From MA-ANB-1 sp965216445 (GTDB taxonomy: Bacteria; Actinomycetota; Acidimicrobiia; Spongiisociales; ZC4RG35), in NCBI GenBank assembly GCA_965216445.1, contig OZ244166.1, positions 1,488,001 to 1,552,000 on the forward strand: 64,000 nucleotides of DNA, read 5' to 3'. Under the pieces are notes generated by a model. That model was given only the letters and a program-made list of their open reading frames with translations. It searched no databases and was not told the DNA's origin. Shown piece after piece: positions 25,368-33,652 of this stretch. Within the stretch, counting starts at the first letter, position 1. Each line of letters begins with the position of its first letter. A program made the position numbers and the translations under genes.

Positions 25368-26735
25368 ATGGGGCCCAAACCTGGCCGCGTGATGACGTCG
25401 ATTCATGTCGGAACAGTCGCGCTGATTGCTGTCGTATTCCGAATTCCGGTCTGGGCGGCGCAACGGCATCTCACATTTGATGAGGGCGTCTTTCTGGCTT
25501 CGACTGACCTGGCCAACGCTGGATTCCTGCCGTATCGGGACTTTTTCATGAGCCAGGGACCAGCCTTCATGCCCTCGCTGCAATTCGCACAGTGGATCAG
25601 CGGAGGGGACTCCCGAGGGGCTCGCACGGCAATGGTCGTAGCCGCTGTCCTGGTCTCGATATCCCTCTACTTCATACTCCGCCACTTCACATCGGCGAGC
25701 CGCGCATTCGTTTATGGAGTGTTGGCTTCGGCCAGTGGAACCGTGCTGCTCGCCGCGGGCCCCGTGCAGAGTGACGGCTTGGCGTTGGGGTTGTCACTTG
25801 CAGCCCTGGCGGTGGCACTCAAGGAGCCCACCGGTTGGCGGACCGTGCTGGTGGGTGTGCTGCTTGGAGCAGCCGTGGCGACGAAGAGTTTGCCGGTGCT
25901 GCCTGTTGTACTGGCCGTCTTGGTGGTCTTCGCAGCCAAACGACGCCTCGATCAGCTCGTTATAACCTCACTCGTCGCCGCCGCCTTTTTTGGAGTCGTG
26001 GCGATTCCATACGGCCTCGGAAACGTGTGGGATCAGTATGTGCTGTTTCATCTCGCCAAGGACAACACGCCCGATTTGTTGGCCAACATCGGGGCCACAG
26101 GTCGTCTCGTCTTCAACTACGACCTACCAATCTTGATACTCACGGTTGGTGCGATCGTCACTCGGTTCGGCACGTCCTCACGACAGCCACCGACCTACGA
26201 ACAAGTGCCCCGATGGCTACCGATGGCGTGGTTGGCGGCCACGCTGCTTGTTCTGATTCCCTTCGCCCGGATTGACGGCGGTTTCGCCAGGACAGTCTCC
26301 TTCATGATTCCTCCGCTGCTCGTTGTGCTCGCGAGCGCGGTTCGCTGGCCGACAAGGTGGCTGTTCTGGATTGCGCCCTTCGCCGTTGCCTTTCAGCTTC
26401 TGACGGTTCACATAGTTCCAGCGATCGATCCGGTCGAAGAGCTACGGATTGCTCACCTCGAAGAAGATGTGGCCGCGGATCGATACGTGGTGACAGATGA
26501 ACCGGGGCTGATGTGGGCAGCCGGTCGGATCTCTCATCCGACAACGGTCGATCCCTCGTTCGCCCGGCTTGCAACCGGGTACCTCACAACTCAGGAGATC
26601 GAGCTAGCGCTCGCCGACGAGGAGACTTGTGCCTACTTGCCGGTGTCAAACCGATTTGATTCCGTGCCAGTCAGGGTGCCCGACTCTTACGGGACGCCTG
26701 ACGAATCCGGTCTGTATCTGCGCAACTCTTGCTGA
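25368..26735 (+). CDS. Polytopic membrane protein, GT-C (mannosyltransferase/ArnT-like) glycosyltransferase
   Basis: 455 aa with about ten membrane spans. The first extracytoplasmic loop carries HLTFDEGVFL, an acidic pair as in GT-C polyprenyl-phosphate-sugar transferases, then FLPYRDFFMSQGPAFMPSLQ. The C-terminal 100 residues are soluble (DRYVVTDEPGLMWAAGR and later). Fold assignment is from topology plus the DE motif; donor and acceptor are unknown. It interrupts the recA-rny neighbourhood and is convergent with recA (18 bases between stops). The ribosome binding site is weak. Confidence 0.75.
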   Translation: MGPKPGRVMTSIHVGTVALIAVVFRIPVWAAQRHLTFDEGVFLASTDLANAGFLPYRDFFMSQGPAFMPSLQFAQWISGGDSRGARTAMVVAAVLVSISLYFILRHFTSASRAFVYGVLASASGTVLLAAGPVQSDGLALGLSLAALAVALKEPTGWRTVLVGVLLGAAVATKSLPVLPVVLAVLVVFAAKRRLDQLVITSLVAAAFFGVVAIPYGLGNVWDQYVLFHLAKDNTPDLLANIGATGRLVFNYDLPILILTVGAIVTRFGTSSRQPPTYEQVPRWLPMAWLAATLLVLIPFARIDGGFARTVSFMIPPLLVVLASAVRWPTRWLFWIAPFAVAFQLLTVHIVPAIDPVEELRIAHLEEDVAADRYVVTDEPGLMWAAGRISHPTTVDPSFARLATGYLTTQEIELALADEETCAYLPVSNRFDSVPVRVPDSYGTPDESGLYLRNSC

Positions 26736-26753
26736 GTTGCGGTCCCCGGTTGG

Positions 26754-27800
26754 CTACTCCTCTGCTGAATCCTCGGCGTCAACCGTTTCGGGCTCTTCGG
26801 CCGCTTCGGGTGCCTCACTGAGGCCAACGATCTGATACACCTTGTCCTGAAGTTGCATCGCGATCTCTGGATTCTCTCGCAGGAACCGCTTTGCGTTCTC
26901 CCGACCCTGACCGAGCTGATCTTCGTCGAATGTGAACCAGGCTCCCGACTTCCGAACCACACCCTCTTCGACAGCGATATCGAGGAGGCTTCCCTCACGG
27001 GAGATACCTTCTCCGAACATGATGTCGAATTCAGCGGTCCGGAACGGTGGTGCCATCTTGTTCTTGGCGACCTTCACCCGTACCCGGTTGCCAATCCCGT
27101 CGGTTCCGTCCTTCAGAGTTTCGATACGGCGGATGTCGAGGCGAACCGAGGAATAGAACTTCAACGCACGCCCTCCCGGGGTGGTTTCGGGTGATCCGAA
27201 CATCACACCTATCTTCTCGCGAAGCTGGTTGATGAAGACCGCAGTGGTCCGTGACTTGTTCAGGTTGCCGGCAAGTTTGCGGAGGGCTTGGGACATCAGA
27301 CGGGCCTGGAGTCCAACATGGGTGTCGCCCATCTCCCCCTCGATTTCGGCACGAGGTACTAGGGCGGCAACGGAGTCAATGACCAGGACATCAAGTGCTC
27401 CCGATCGAATCAGCATGTCAGCGATCTCCAAGGCCTGTTCTCCAGTGTCGGGCTGGGAGATCAACAACTCATCGACATCAACGCCAATGGCCTTGGCATA
27501 GGTCGGGTCAAGGGCATGCTCGGCGTCGATGAACGCTGCGATTCCACCGTTTCGTTGCGCCTCAGCAACGATGTGCAGCGAAAGACTGGTCTTCCCCGAA
27601 CTCTCCGGTCCATAGATCTCGACGATACGGCCCCGAGGAACACCACCGACTCCCAGCGCCAGATCCAGGGAAAGGGCTCCGGTGGAAATGATGTCCACCT
27701 TTTGGATGGCGGCATCGCCCATCTTCATGATGGCTCCCTTACCGAATTGCCGCTCGATCTGGCTCAAAGCCATGTCGAGTGATTTGTCTTTCTCAGCCAT
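26754..27800 (-). CDS. recA: Recombinase RecA
   Basis: 348 aa from ATG 27800 (MAEKDKSLDMALSQIERQFGKG, the standard RecA opening); a TTG/GTG-initiated extension to 27833 is unneeded. Walker A is GPESSGKTS (residues 64-72), Walker B is LDVLVIDSVAAL, and the loop L2 region FINQLREKIGVMFGSPE is intact. The C-terminus is the usual acidic tail. It drives homologous recombination and stimulates LexA self-cleavage. AAGGGGAA precedes the start. A LexA box with an adjacent TATGAT lies 115-136 bases upstream. No recX follows; the next gene is convergent. Confidence 0.98.
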   Translation of the reverse strand: MAEKDKSLDMALSQIERQFGKGAIMKMGDAAIQKVDIISTGALSLDLALGVGGVPRGRIVEIYGPESSGKTSLSLHIVAEAQRNGGIAAFIDAEHALDPTYAKAIGVDVDELLISQPDTGEQALEIADMLIRSGALDVLVIDSVAALVPRAEIEGEMGDTHVGLQARLMSQALRKLAGNLNKSRTTAVFINQLREKIGVMFGSPETTPGGRALKFYSSVRLDIRRIETLKDGTDGIGNRVRVKVAKNKMAPPFRTAEFDIMFGEGISREGSLLDIAVEEGVVRKSGAWFTFDEDQLGQGRENAKRFLRENPEIAMQLQDKVYQIVGLSEAPEAAEEPETVDAEDSAEE

Positions 27801-27914
27801 GGGGTTCCCCTTCTGTGACCGTTTACTACTCATAAATCGCTTCTGTCCCGAATGTATCGGACGGCTCTGACAGAATTCCTCTTCTCGCTAGTTGAACGTC
27901 TCTCCGTGACCGAA

Positions 27915-27936
27915 ATCATAACCGAACACCTGTTCG
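27915..27936 (-). promoter_or_regulatory. recA promoter element with LexA box
   Basis: Perfect LexA box CGAAC-ACCT-GTTCG at 27923-27936, with a minus-strand -10-like TATGAT at 27915-27920 directly beside it. It lies between the thpR stop and recA, giving recA its own SOS promoter. Confidence 0.85.
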
Positions 27937-27945
27937 ATACGAGTA

Positions 27946-28491
27946 TTACCGGGTAAGCGGGAACGTTTCAAGGGGTTCGTAGGCGACACTTCCCCGACCA
28001 GGCACGGTTTCGAACAACACGACTTCTCTAACCCGCCACTCGATTGAAAAATCGACCTCTTCGATCAACTGCACCACCTTCGCCGGCGGTCTAACCCGGC
28101 TCACCGTGAGATGGGGGCGATAGGGACGCTCTTCGCCGAGGAGCCCCGAGTCGAGGGCAATACCGTCGGCAATCTCTGCCAGCTGATGTATCTGAAGACT
28201 TCCGCGGCCGACACCAACCCAAACAACGGTTGCCTTCTCGGGACGTGGGAAGGCGCCCATGCCCCGCAATTCGACTTTGAAGCTCTCGCCGAGGGCGGCT
28301 TGGTCAAGACCAGCCACGTATCTGTCGCATGTCATCTGATCCACCTCGCCGAGAAAGCGAAGAGTCAGATGCCAGTTGGCAGGCGGAACAAGTCTTCCCG
28401 GAATCGCCAGGTCTTGGAGATGCTCCATCAATGCGAATCGGACCTCCGGGGGCGGTGATACGGCCGAGAACAACCTCAGGGCTTCCACCAC
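27946..28491 (-). CDS. thpR: RNA 2',3'-cyclic phosphodiesterase (2H family)
   Basis: 181 aa LigT/ThpR-type 2H phosphoesterase. The two HxTx motifs are NWHLTLRFLG and YRPHLTVSRV, each supplying one catalytic histidine. It opens 2',3'-cyclic phosphates on RNA ends; the physiological substrate in bacteria is not settled. The start is GTG (tandem GTG GTG at 28491/28488) and overlaps the cinA 3' end by 16 bases, so it is translated from the cinA transcript. The cinA-thpR-recA order is common in actinobacteria. Confidence 0.92.
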   Translation of the reverse strand: MVEALRLFSAVSPPPEVRFALMEHLQDLAIPGRLVPPANWHLTLRFLGEVDQMTCDRYVAGLDQAALGESFKVELRGMGAFPRPEKATVVWVGVGRGSLQIHQLAEIADGIALDSGLLGEERPYRPHLTVSRVRPPAKVVQLIEEVDFSIEWRVREVVLFETVPGRGSVAYEPLETFPLTR

Positions 28492-29711
28492 TTTCCGAGG
28501 AGGGCGAGCCGGGTCAGGTGGAGTGCCGTCGCAGTTGCGTATGTTCTTATCCGCTCACGATCACCAACCATCCGCAGCTCTTTCGCCCTCGTCTCCTGAG
28601 GGGTTGACACGCCAACCACGATGGTCCCGGGCGGCTTCTCCATTGGCTCGGGACCAGCAGACCCGGTTACAGAAACACCAACTTCGACGCCGAGCAACTC
28701 CCGAACGCCTTTGGCCATCTCCCCAGCCGTCGCCTCGTTGACTACTTCCGTGACATCCGCCACGCCGAGCAGAGTCTGTTTGAGCCGAGAGTCATAGGGG
28801 ACCACCCCGCCAGCAAAGAACCGTGACGAGCCCGGCAGGTCAGTCAGACGCCCTGCTAGGAGTCCGCCGGTCATCGACTCGGCAGTACCAATTCGCCATC
28901 CCCGCTCCTTGAGCAACCGAAAGAGAACAACCTCGATTGTGTCTCCGTCGAAGCCGAACACTGAATCCCCGAGCCGCGAAAGCACCTCGAGCTCGAGTGG
29001 TTTGATCAACTCGAGTGCTGCCTCACGGGTGGATGCTTTGGCGCTGAGCCTCACCTTGATTTCGCCACCCGAGGCCAGGAACGCCAGCGACGGGTTCCTG
29101 CTATCTGCGTACAGATCACCGAGCAGATCGGCAATATCCGACTCGGAGCGTCCCCAGGTCCGAACGAGACGATTGACCAGGGCGGAAGCGCTTCCCGCCC
29201 GAGCCACAATCCGTGGCATCAACTCCTCCCGGAGAAGGTGCTCCATTTCGGCAGGCACACCGGGCACGCAGAAGATCAAGGTGCCATTGTGCTCCAACAC
29301 CAGCCCCGGGGCAGTGCCGCGCGGGTTGTCCAACATCTCGGCACCGTCTGGGTATTGGGCTTGCTGCAGGTTGCTAGCGGGCATCGCACGACCCCGGCGC
29401 TCCCACCAATCCCGGAGATGATCCGCATACTCGTTCGAGAACTTCATCTCCCTCCCCGTTGCCTCACAGACGGCTTCTCGGGTCAAGTCGTCTTGAGTGG
29501 GTCCGATCCCTCCGGTGATGATCACCACGTCGGCACGGTCCATCGCGGTCTCGATCGATGTTGAAACTCGAGCCAGATTGTCACCAACCACCTGCTGGTA
29601 GTGGGCGTCCATGCCGTGCTCGGCGAGGGCGGCACCAATCGTCGAAGCGTTTGAATTGACGATCTGACCGAGAAGCAGTTCGGTGCCAATCGCGATTACC
29701 TCGACTATCAC
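28476..29711 (-). CDS. cinA: CinA family protein (pyrophosphatase domain + nicotinamide-nucleotide amidase)
   Basis: 411 aa. The N-terminal MoCF/COG1058 domain has EVIAIGTELLLGQIVNSN and IITGGIGPTQDDLTREA. The C-terminal PncC amidase domain (about residues 255-405) has RIGTAESMTGGLLAGRLTD and VSVTGSAGPEP. The pair removes damaged pyridine nucleotides and returns nicotinate mononucleotide. The start is the GTG at 29711. It is first gene of the cinA-thpR-recA group. Confidence 0.95.
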   Translation of the reverse strand: MIVEVIAIGTELLLGQIVNSNASTIGAALAEHGMDAHYQQVVGDNLARVSTSIETAMDRADVVIITGGIGPTQDDLTREAVCEATGREMKFSNEYADHLRDWWERRGRAMPASNLQQAQYPDGAEMLDNPRGTAPGLVLEHNGTLIFCVPGVPAEMEHLLREELMPRIVARAGSASALVNRLVRTWGRSESDIADLLGDLYADSRNPSLAFLASGGEIKVRLSAKASTREAALELIKPLELEVLSRLGDSVFGFDGDTIEVVLFRLLKERGWRIGTAESMTGGLLAGRLTDLPGSSRFFAGGVVPYDSRLKQTLLGVADVTEVVNEATAGEMAKGVRELLGVEVGVSVTGSAGPEPMEKPPGTIVVGVSTPQETRAKELRMVGDRERIRTYATATALHLTRLALLGKWWKP

Positions 29712-29751
29712 CGGGCGAGCCTAACCCTTGGATCCGACTCGAAAGCCATCA

Positions 29752-30006
29752 TCAAGACCGATAAGACTCGACCGCGGCCAGCAGGTCCTCAGTCTCGACA
29801 GCGTCGCCCAAAGTGTTCCATGCCGATGTGGTCACCTTCCCGTGCTCCTCGATCTCGGCACATGCCAGATACACCGCGTCGGCAAGCCGGTACAGCTTCT
29901 TATCGATGTCACATGCTTGAGCAATCGATGTTCGCGCCGAAGGCACATCTCCGCGCGCCAGCGCCGTGATTGAGTCGAATGCGAAGGATTCGGCCGGCGT
30001 TTCCAA
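29752..30006 (-). CDS. Small hypothetical protein
   Basis: 84 aa, all-helical by appearance (DSITALARGDVPSARTSIAQ, RLADAVYLACAEIEEHG), with no membrane segment or cysteine. It starts at a TTG (30006) 2 bases after the stop of the GAPDH-like gene, so it could be the third gene of the Rieske-ThDP / GAPDH operon. The TTG start and lack of homologous motifs keep confidence modest. Function unknown. Confidence 0.5.
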   Translation of the reverse strand: METPAESFAFDSITALARGDVPSARTSIAQACDIDKKLYRLADAVYLACAEIEEHGKVTTSAWNTLGDAVETEDLLAAVESYRS

Positions 30007-30008
30007 AC

Positions 30009-31064
30009 TCAGATTTCGGTGAACAGGTACCGTCGCAGAACGTCGATCCGCTCATCCAGATCATCGGGGCTGAGATACCAGAGCATGGCGGCCACCGTGG
30101 AGAGGAGCGGATTCCCGTCCTGAGGTGTAAACGAAAAACCGACTATCTCATTGCCATTGCGAACCGCAAGGGTCTCCAGGGAAACAACCGCCTGGCTCAT
30201 GATCCTGCCGTAATAGCCATGGTCCCTGCCGAATGAGAACACCTGGTTGGCCGACTTCTTATGAGTCACGGCGACCCGGGTGTTCTCCATAAGTCGCTCT
30301 TTGACTTCGTCGAGAGTGATCTCCCGATCGAGAGTCAGCGCGAAGTGGAGCGAGTGCATGTACTGGGTGTTCAACTTCAGCGCCGATGAGAACAGGTTCA
30401 GGTCGTATCCCAGCGTCTCGAAGAGAGCATGGGAGTCTCGCGCATGGTGCGTTCCAAAACGGTCGTCTTTGTGGCCCTCGACTGTTGGGCTTGCCACAAA
30501 ACCAGCGTCCTGGCTGATGTCGTTGGCCCGTCTGATACACAGGAAACGACCATCGGTGAGATGGCTCGTGCCGTCGGGGTCGATCCCGAGCGATTTGACC
30601 AAAACCGACATGTTGTGGGTGTTGCACGAGACGATGTGAAGGAACTTGTCTTCACCGGGCACCAGCGCTTCGTCGTTGATGCCACGTGCGTACATCTTTC
30701 CGAAGCCGAATTCTGAGCCCTGGGCCATGAAGCCGATGGGCCCGACCGCGTCCTTGTAGAACTCCTCTTTCATCTCGTTGCCGACGGGAGTGCAGTCAAT
30801 CACGACCGACGCACGCTCGATCGCTTCACGGGTCTCGTACTTCGGTGCGTGCCCCAGCTCTTCGAATGTGGCTCGGCGGTTGTCATCAACCGCAAGCGAG
30901 GCGCCACGGTTGATGAGATCAGCGACTTTGGCCTTTTCGGTCACCAACGGTGTTCGCTTGTGGAAGGTGACTTCGTCGATTCCAAACCGCTCCCGGTTGT
31001 CAGCAAGCAGGCCGATCAGCGGTTCACCGATGGTTCCGGTGCCCACCACGTGGACGATTTTCAT
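30009..31064 (-). CDS. Type II (archaeal-type) glyceraldehyde-3-phosphate dehydrogenase homologue
   Basis: 351 aa. The N-terminal nucleotide-binding loop VVGTGTIGEPL, VVIDCTPVGNEMK before the catalytic block, the nucleophile in IVSCNTHNM (Cys147), then RFLCIRRANDI and a HHARDSHALFETLG segment line up in order with archaeal GAPDH (VIDCTPEG, VVSCNTTGL, VRRGADP, HHGPD). The ordinary bacterial GAPDH signature ASCTTNC is absent. It may oxidise a phosphorylated or other aldehyde with NAD(P); altered residues after CNT leave the substrate open. GGAGGA lies 6 bases before the ATG. It follows the Rieske-ThDP gene by 66 bases on the same strand. Confidence 0.75.
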   Translation of the reverse strand: MKIVHVVGTGTIGEPLIGLLADNRERFGIDEVTFHKRTPLVTEKAKVADLINRGASLAVDDNRRATFEELGHAPKYETREAIERASVVIDCTPVGNEMKEEFYKDAVGPIGFMAQGSEFGFGKMYARGINDEALVPGEDKFLHIVSCNTHNMSVLVKSLGIDPDGTSHLTDGRFLCIRRANDISQDAGFVASPTVEGHKDDRFGTHHARDSHALFETLGYDLNLFSSALKLNTQYMHSLHFALTLDREITLDEVKERLMENTRVAVTHKKSANQVFSFGRDHGYYGRIMSQAVVSLETLAVRNGNEIVGFSFTPQDGNPLLSTVAAMLWYLSPDDLDERIDVLRRYLFTEI

Positions 31065-31130
31065 TGGGGTCCTCCGAGGAAAGTCAGCAGTGGCATGTCC
31101 GGAAAGGCATGGTAACCCCGAGGCCCGCGA

Positions 31131-33083
31131 CTACACCAACAACGGGTCTGCGTCGATGGCCACGATTGCCGGGCCCGGATGTTCCAGGGCGCCGGAAATC
31201 GCGATTTCGAGGTCTGCGATACTGCGCACGCGAACCCCATATCCACCGCAGTTCTCAGCAAACTTGGCGAAGTCGGGGTTGGTCAATCCCGTCTGCCAAA
31301 CGTCGAGTTGTATCCCTCTCTGTTCCTTGGAGATTTTGCCCAGCTCCGAGTTCGCCAGGAGGATCAGGGTTATGTTCATGTTGTGGCGCACCGCCGTGGT
31401 GAACTCCATCGCGTACTGGCCAAACCCGCCGTCCCCGGCAACAGCGATGATCTGTCTATCGCCTCCTACCGCAGCCCAGGCGCCCATCGCTGCAGGGAAG
31501 CCGAACCCAATGGATCCCAAGTAACCCGACATCAGAACACTCTGGTCGCGTGTCTCGAAGTAGCGCCCGAATGAATAAGTGTTGTTACCGACATCAACGG
31601 CAATCACCGCATCATCGTCAACCAATCTGGATAGCGTCTGGAAAACGGCGGCCGAGTTGACGCCTTCGCTTCTGTCGTCCTCGGACCTGGATTCCTTTTC
31701 CTCGCGCCAGATCGACCACCGCTCTTCAATTTCGGCAATGCAATCAACCGGTTGATGGTCGGAAGACAACGCTCCGTCAATAAGGGCGGCGGTGACTCCA
31801 ACGTGACCAAGAACAGGGATGTCTACGGAGTGGAATCGACCCAAAGCCATGGGGTCGTAGTCGACTTGGATGATCGGCTTGTAGTCCGCGATTCCGGTGT
31901 GGTCGGAAAAGCTCGCACCCCACACCACCAACAGGTCACTTTCGTTCATGAACCAAGAAGCAATGGGGGTCCCGCTTCGGCCGAGCACACCACAACCCAA
32001 AGGGTGGTTGTCCCCAATTTGGCCCTTCGCCTTGAAGGTGGTCACCATCGGTGCTCCGACCCGTTCTGCCAGCCCCGTGATTGCGTCCATGTCGAATCTG
32101 GAACCGGCGCCGATTACGAAAACCGGACGTTTGGCTCTCTGGATCTCGGCTACAGCCGCGGCAAGCACGCCTTCGGGTGGCGCGATGTGGTCGTTACCGA
32201 CGCGCCCTTTCCTCTCCCCCGCCTCCTCGTCGCTCTCCTGCAACTGAACCTCATCCGGAAGCATCAGGTGGGCGACATCGCGCCCAACGATGGCCGCTTT
32301 ACATGCCACGGACATCAATTCGGCATGGTTCGAGTCGGAATAAACCGTTTCGGAGTACGCAGCAACGTCTTCGAAAGCCGCTTCGAGGTCGAGGTCCTGG
32401 AACGCTCCTCGCCCTTTCACCTTCGAAGGCACCTGGCCTGAAATCGCCAGGATCGGCGCACGATCAACCTTGGCGTCGTAAAGACCCGTAATCAGGTTGG
32501 TTGACCCAGGGCCGGCGATCCCGAAACACGCCGCGAGCCTGCCGGTCAATTTCCCGTAGGCGCTTGCCGCGAACGAGGCAGCACCCTCATGTCTGATTCC
32601 CACATAGGTCAGATCCCCCCTGCTCTCCGCCTCCCGCATAGCGTCAGCAAAACCGAGGTTGGAGTGGCCAACCATGCCGAAAACGTGGCTCACTCCCCAA
32701 TTGACCATCGTCTCCACCAGTACGTCGCTAACGGTTCGGGTGCGCTCCTTCTCAAGGGGAAGAGCGACGTAGATGCCGTCGTCACGGACTTCTGTCGCAA
32801 AACAGGGTGGGGCGTCGTCGAAGCCTGCGGGCGGTTCCCCGGTCAACGGGTTGTAGTCGTAGCCATGCCAGGGACAACGCAGCCATCCCTTCTCAATCGA
32901 ACCTTCGCCGAGGGGCCCGCCTTGATGAGGGCACTTGTTGGACAAGGCACCGTATGAGCCCTGATAGTGAGTGAGGACCAGGGTTCGCGTACCCACAACC
33001 ACGGGTTTGACCCTGCCTTCGGGTAGCTCGTCGAGGTCGGCGACCTTGTGCCAGGAAGTTTCGGGGTAGCTGCAATCGGCCAT
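31131..33083 (-). CDS. Fusion of Rieske [2Fe-2S] domain and ThDP-dependent enzyme (acetolactate synthase/pyruvate oxidase superfamily)
   Basis: 650 aa. Residues 1-110 form a Rieske ferredoxin domain with ligands Cys51/His53 (CPHQGG) and Cys70/His73 (CPWHGY). From about residue 115 a full three-domain ThDP enzyme follows: the activating Glu in GIRHEGAASFAASAYG, a central nucleotide-binding-like domain (VFVIGAGSRFDMDAITGLAE) and the ThDP motif GDGGFGQYAMEF ending LANSELG. The family decarboxylates 2-oxoacids. The Rieske centre could carry electrons away from the ThDP intermediate, as an oxidase or dehydrogenase would need; that coupling is inference. It is first gene of a probable operon with the GAPDH-like gene. 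No frameshift or linker oddity is seen. Confidence 0.85.
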   Translation of the reverse strand: MADCSYPETSWHKVADLDELPEGRVKPVVVGTRTLVLTHYQGSYGALSNKCPHQGGPLGEGSIEKGWLRCPWHGYDYNPLTGEPPAGFDDAPPCFATEVRDDGIYVALPLEKERTRTVSDVLVETMVNWGVSHVFGMVGHSNLGFADAMREAESRGDLTYVGIRHEGAASFAASAYGKLTGRLAACFGIAGPGSTNLITGLYDAKVDRAPILAISGQVPSKVKGRGAFQDLDLEAAFEDVAAYSETVYSDSNHAELMSVACKAAIVGRDVAHLMLPDEVQLQESDEEAGERKGRVGNDHIAPPEGVLAAAVAEIQRAKRPVFVIGAGSRFDMDAITGLAERVGAPMVTTFKAKGQIGDNHPLGCGVLGRSGTPIASWFMNESDLLVVWGASFSDHTGIADYKPIIQVDYDPMALGRFHSVDIPVLGHVGVTAALIDGALSSDHQPVDCIAEIEERWSIWREEKESRSEDDRSEGVNSAAVFQTLSRLVDDDAVIAVDVGNNTYSFGRYFETRDQSVLMSGYLGSIGFGFPAAMGAWAAVGGDRQIIAVAGDGGFGQYAMEFTTAVRHNMNITLILLANSELGKISKEQRGIQLDVWQTGLTNPDFAKFAENCGGYGVRVRSIADLEIAISGALEHPGPAIVAIDADPLLV

Positions 33084-33177
33084 GGCTTGACCCTAGGCGT
33101 GAGTTTCTGTTGTGTGGATCGTTCTCGGCGCGAAAGCGGCCATATTTGGCCTTGTGTACCTAAGGAAAGCGGTTTAT

Positions 33178-33627
33178 TCAGGAGTCCGCGATTCCGGTAC
33201 GAACCGAGCTCACCACCAATGTGTCCATATTGATGGGCTGGTTGAACGTGATCGCCAGCACATGGGTGGTCAGCACGGCCTCACATGTGACCCCTGGAGG
33301 CTCAATCGTGCCGCCGAGATTGATTGCGATCTCTACCGCATCGGCAGTGCCGCTGACACCGACCTGGGCCGACGGCGGACAGCCGCCTCCTTTGACGGCA
33401 ATCTCCACCTTCAGAGCGGTGGACCCGTCCAGAACCAGTGGCTCGCTGAAGGCGTCCGGTCCGGGAGTGGCATCAGACGTTTCGACCCACTCCATTGTTT
33501 CGACGAGACCGTCAGGGTCGCTCCCGATGATCGGGAATTGGATGTTCGACGACGGAGCAGGTGCACATGATGCGACCACAAAGGCAATCACCAAGACACG
33601 AATCACAAGCGACCGAGAGACACCCAC
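33178..33627 (-). CDS. Lipoprotein of unknown function
   Basis: About 149 aa from a GTG at 33627 (a GTG at 33606 would also give a signal peptide). The signal sequence LVIRVLVIAFVVASC has a lipobox VASC. The mature part contains two cysteines and beta-rich sequence (ALKVEIAVKGGGCPPSAQVGVSG, EAVLTTHVLAITFNQP). It begins 26 bases after the isocitrate lyase stop on the same strand. No recognised domain. Confidence 0.7.
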   Translation of the reverse strand: MGVSRSLVIRVLVIAFVVASCAPAPSSNIQFPIIGSDPDGLVETMEWVETSDATPGPDAFSEPLVLDGSTALKVEIAVKGGGCPPSAQVGVSGTADAVEIAINLGGTIEPPGVTCEAVLTTHVLAITFNQPINMDTLVVSSVRTGIADS

Positions 33628-33652
33628 GCCATCAGCGTAGGTCGTGCGTTTT

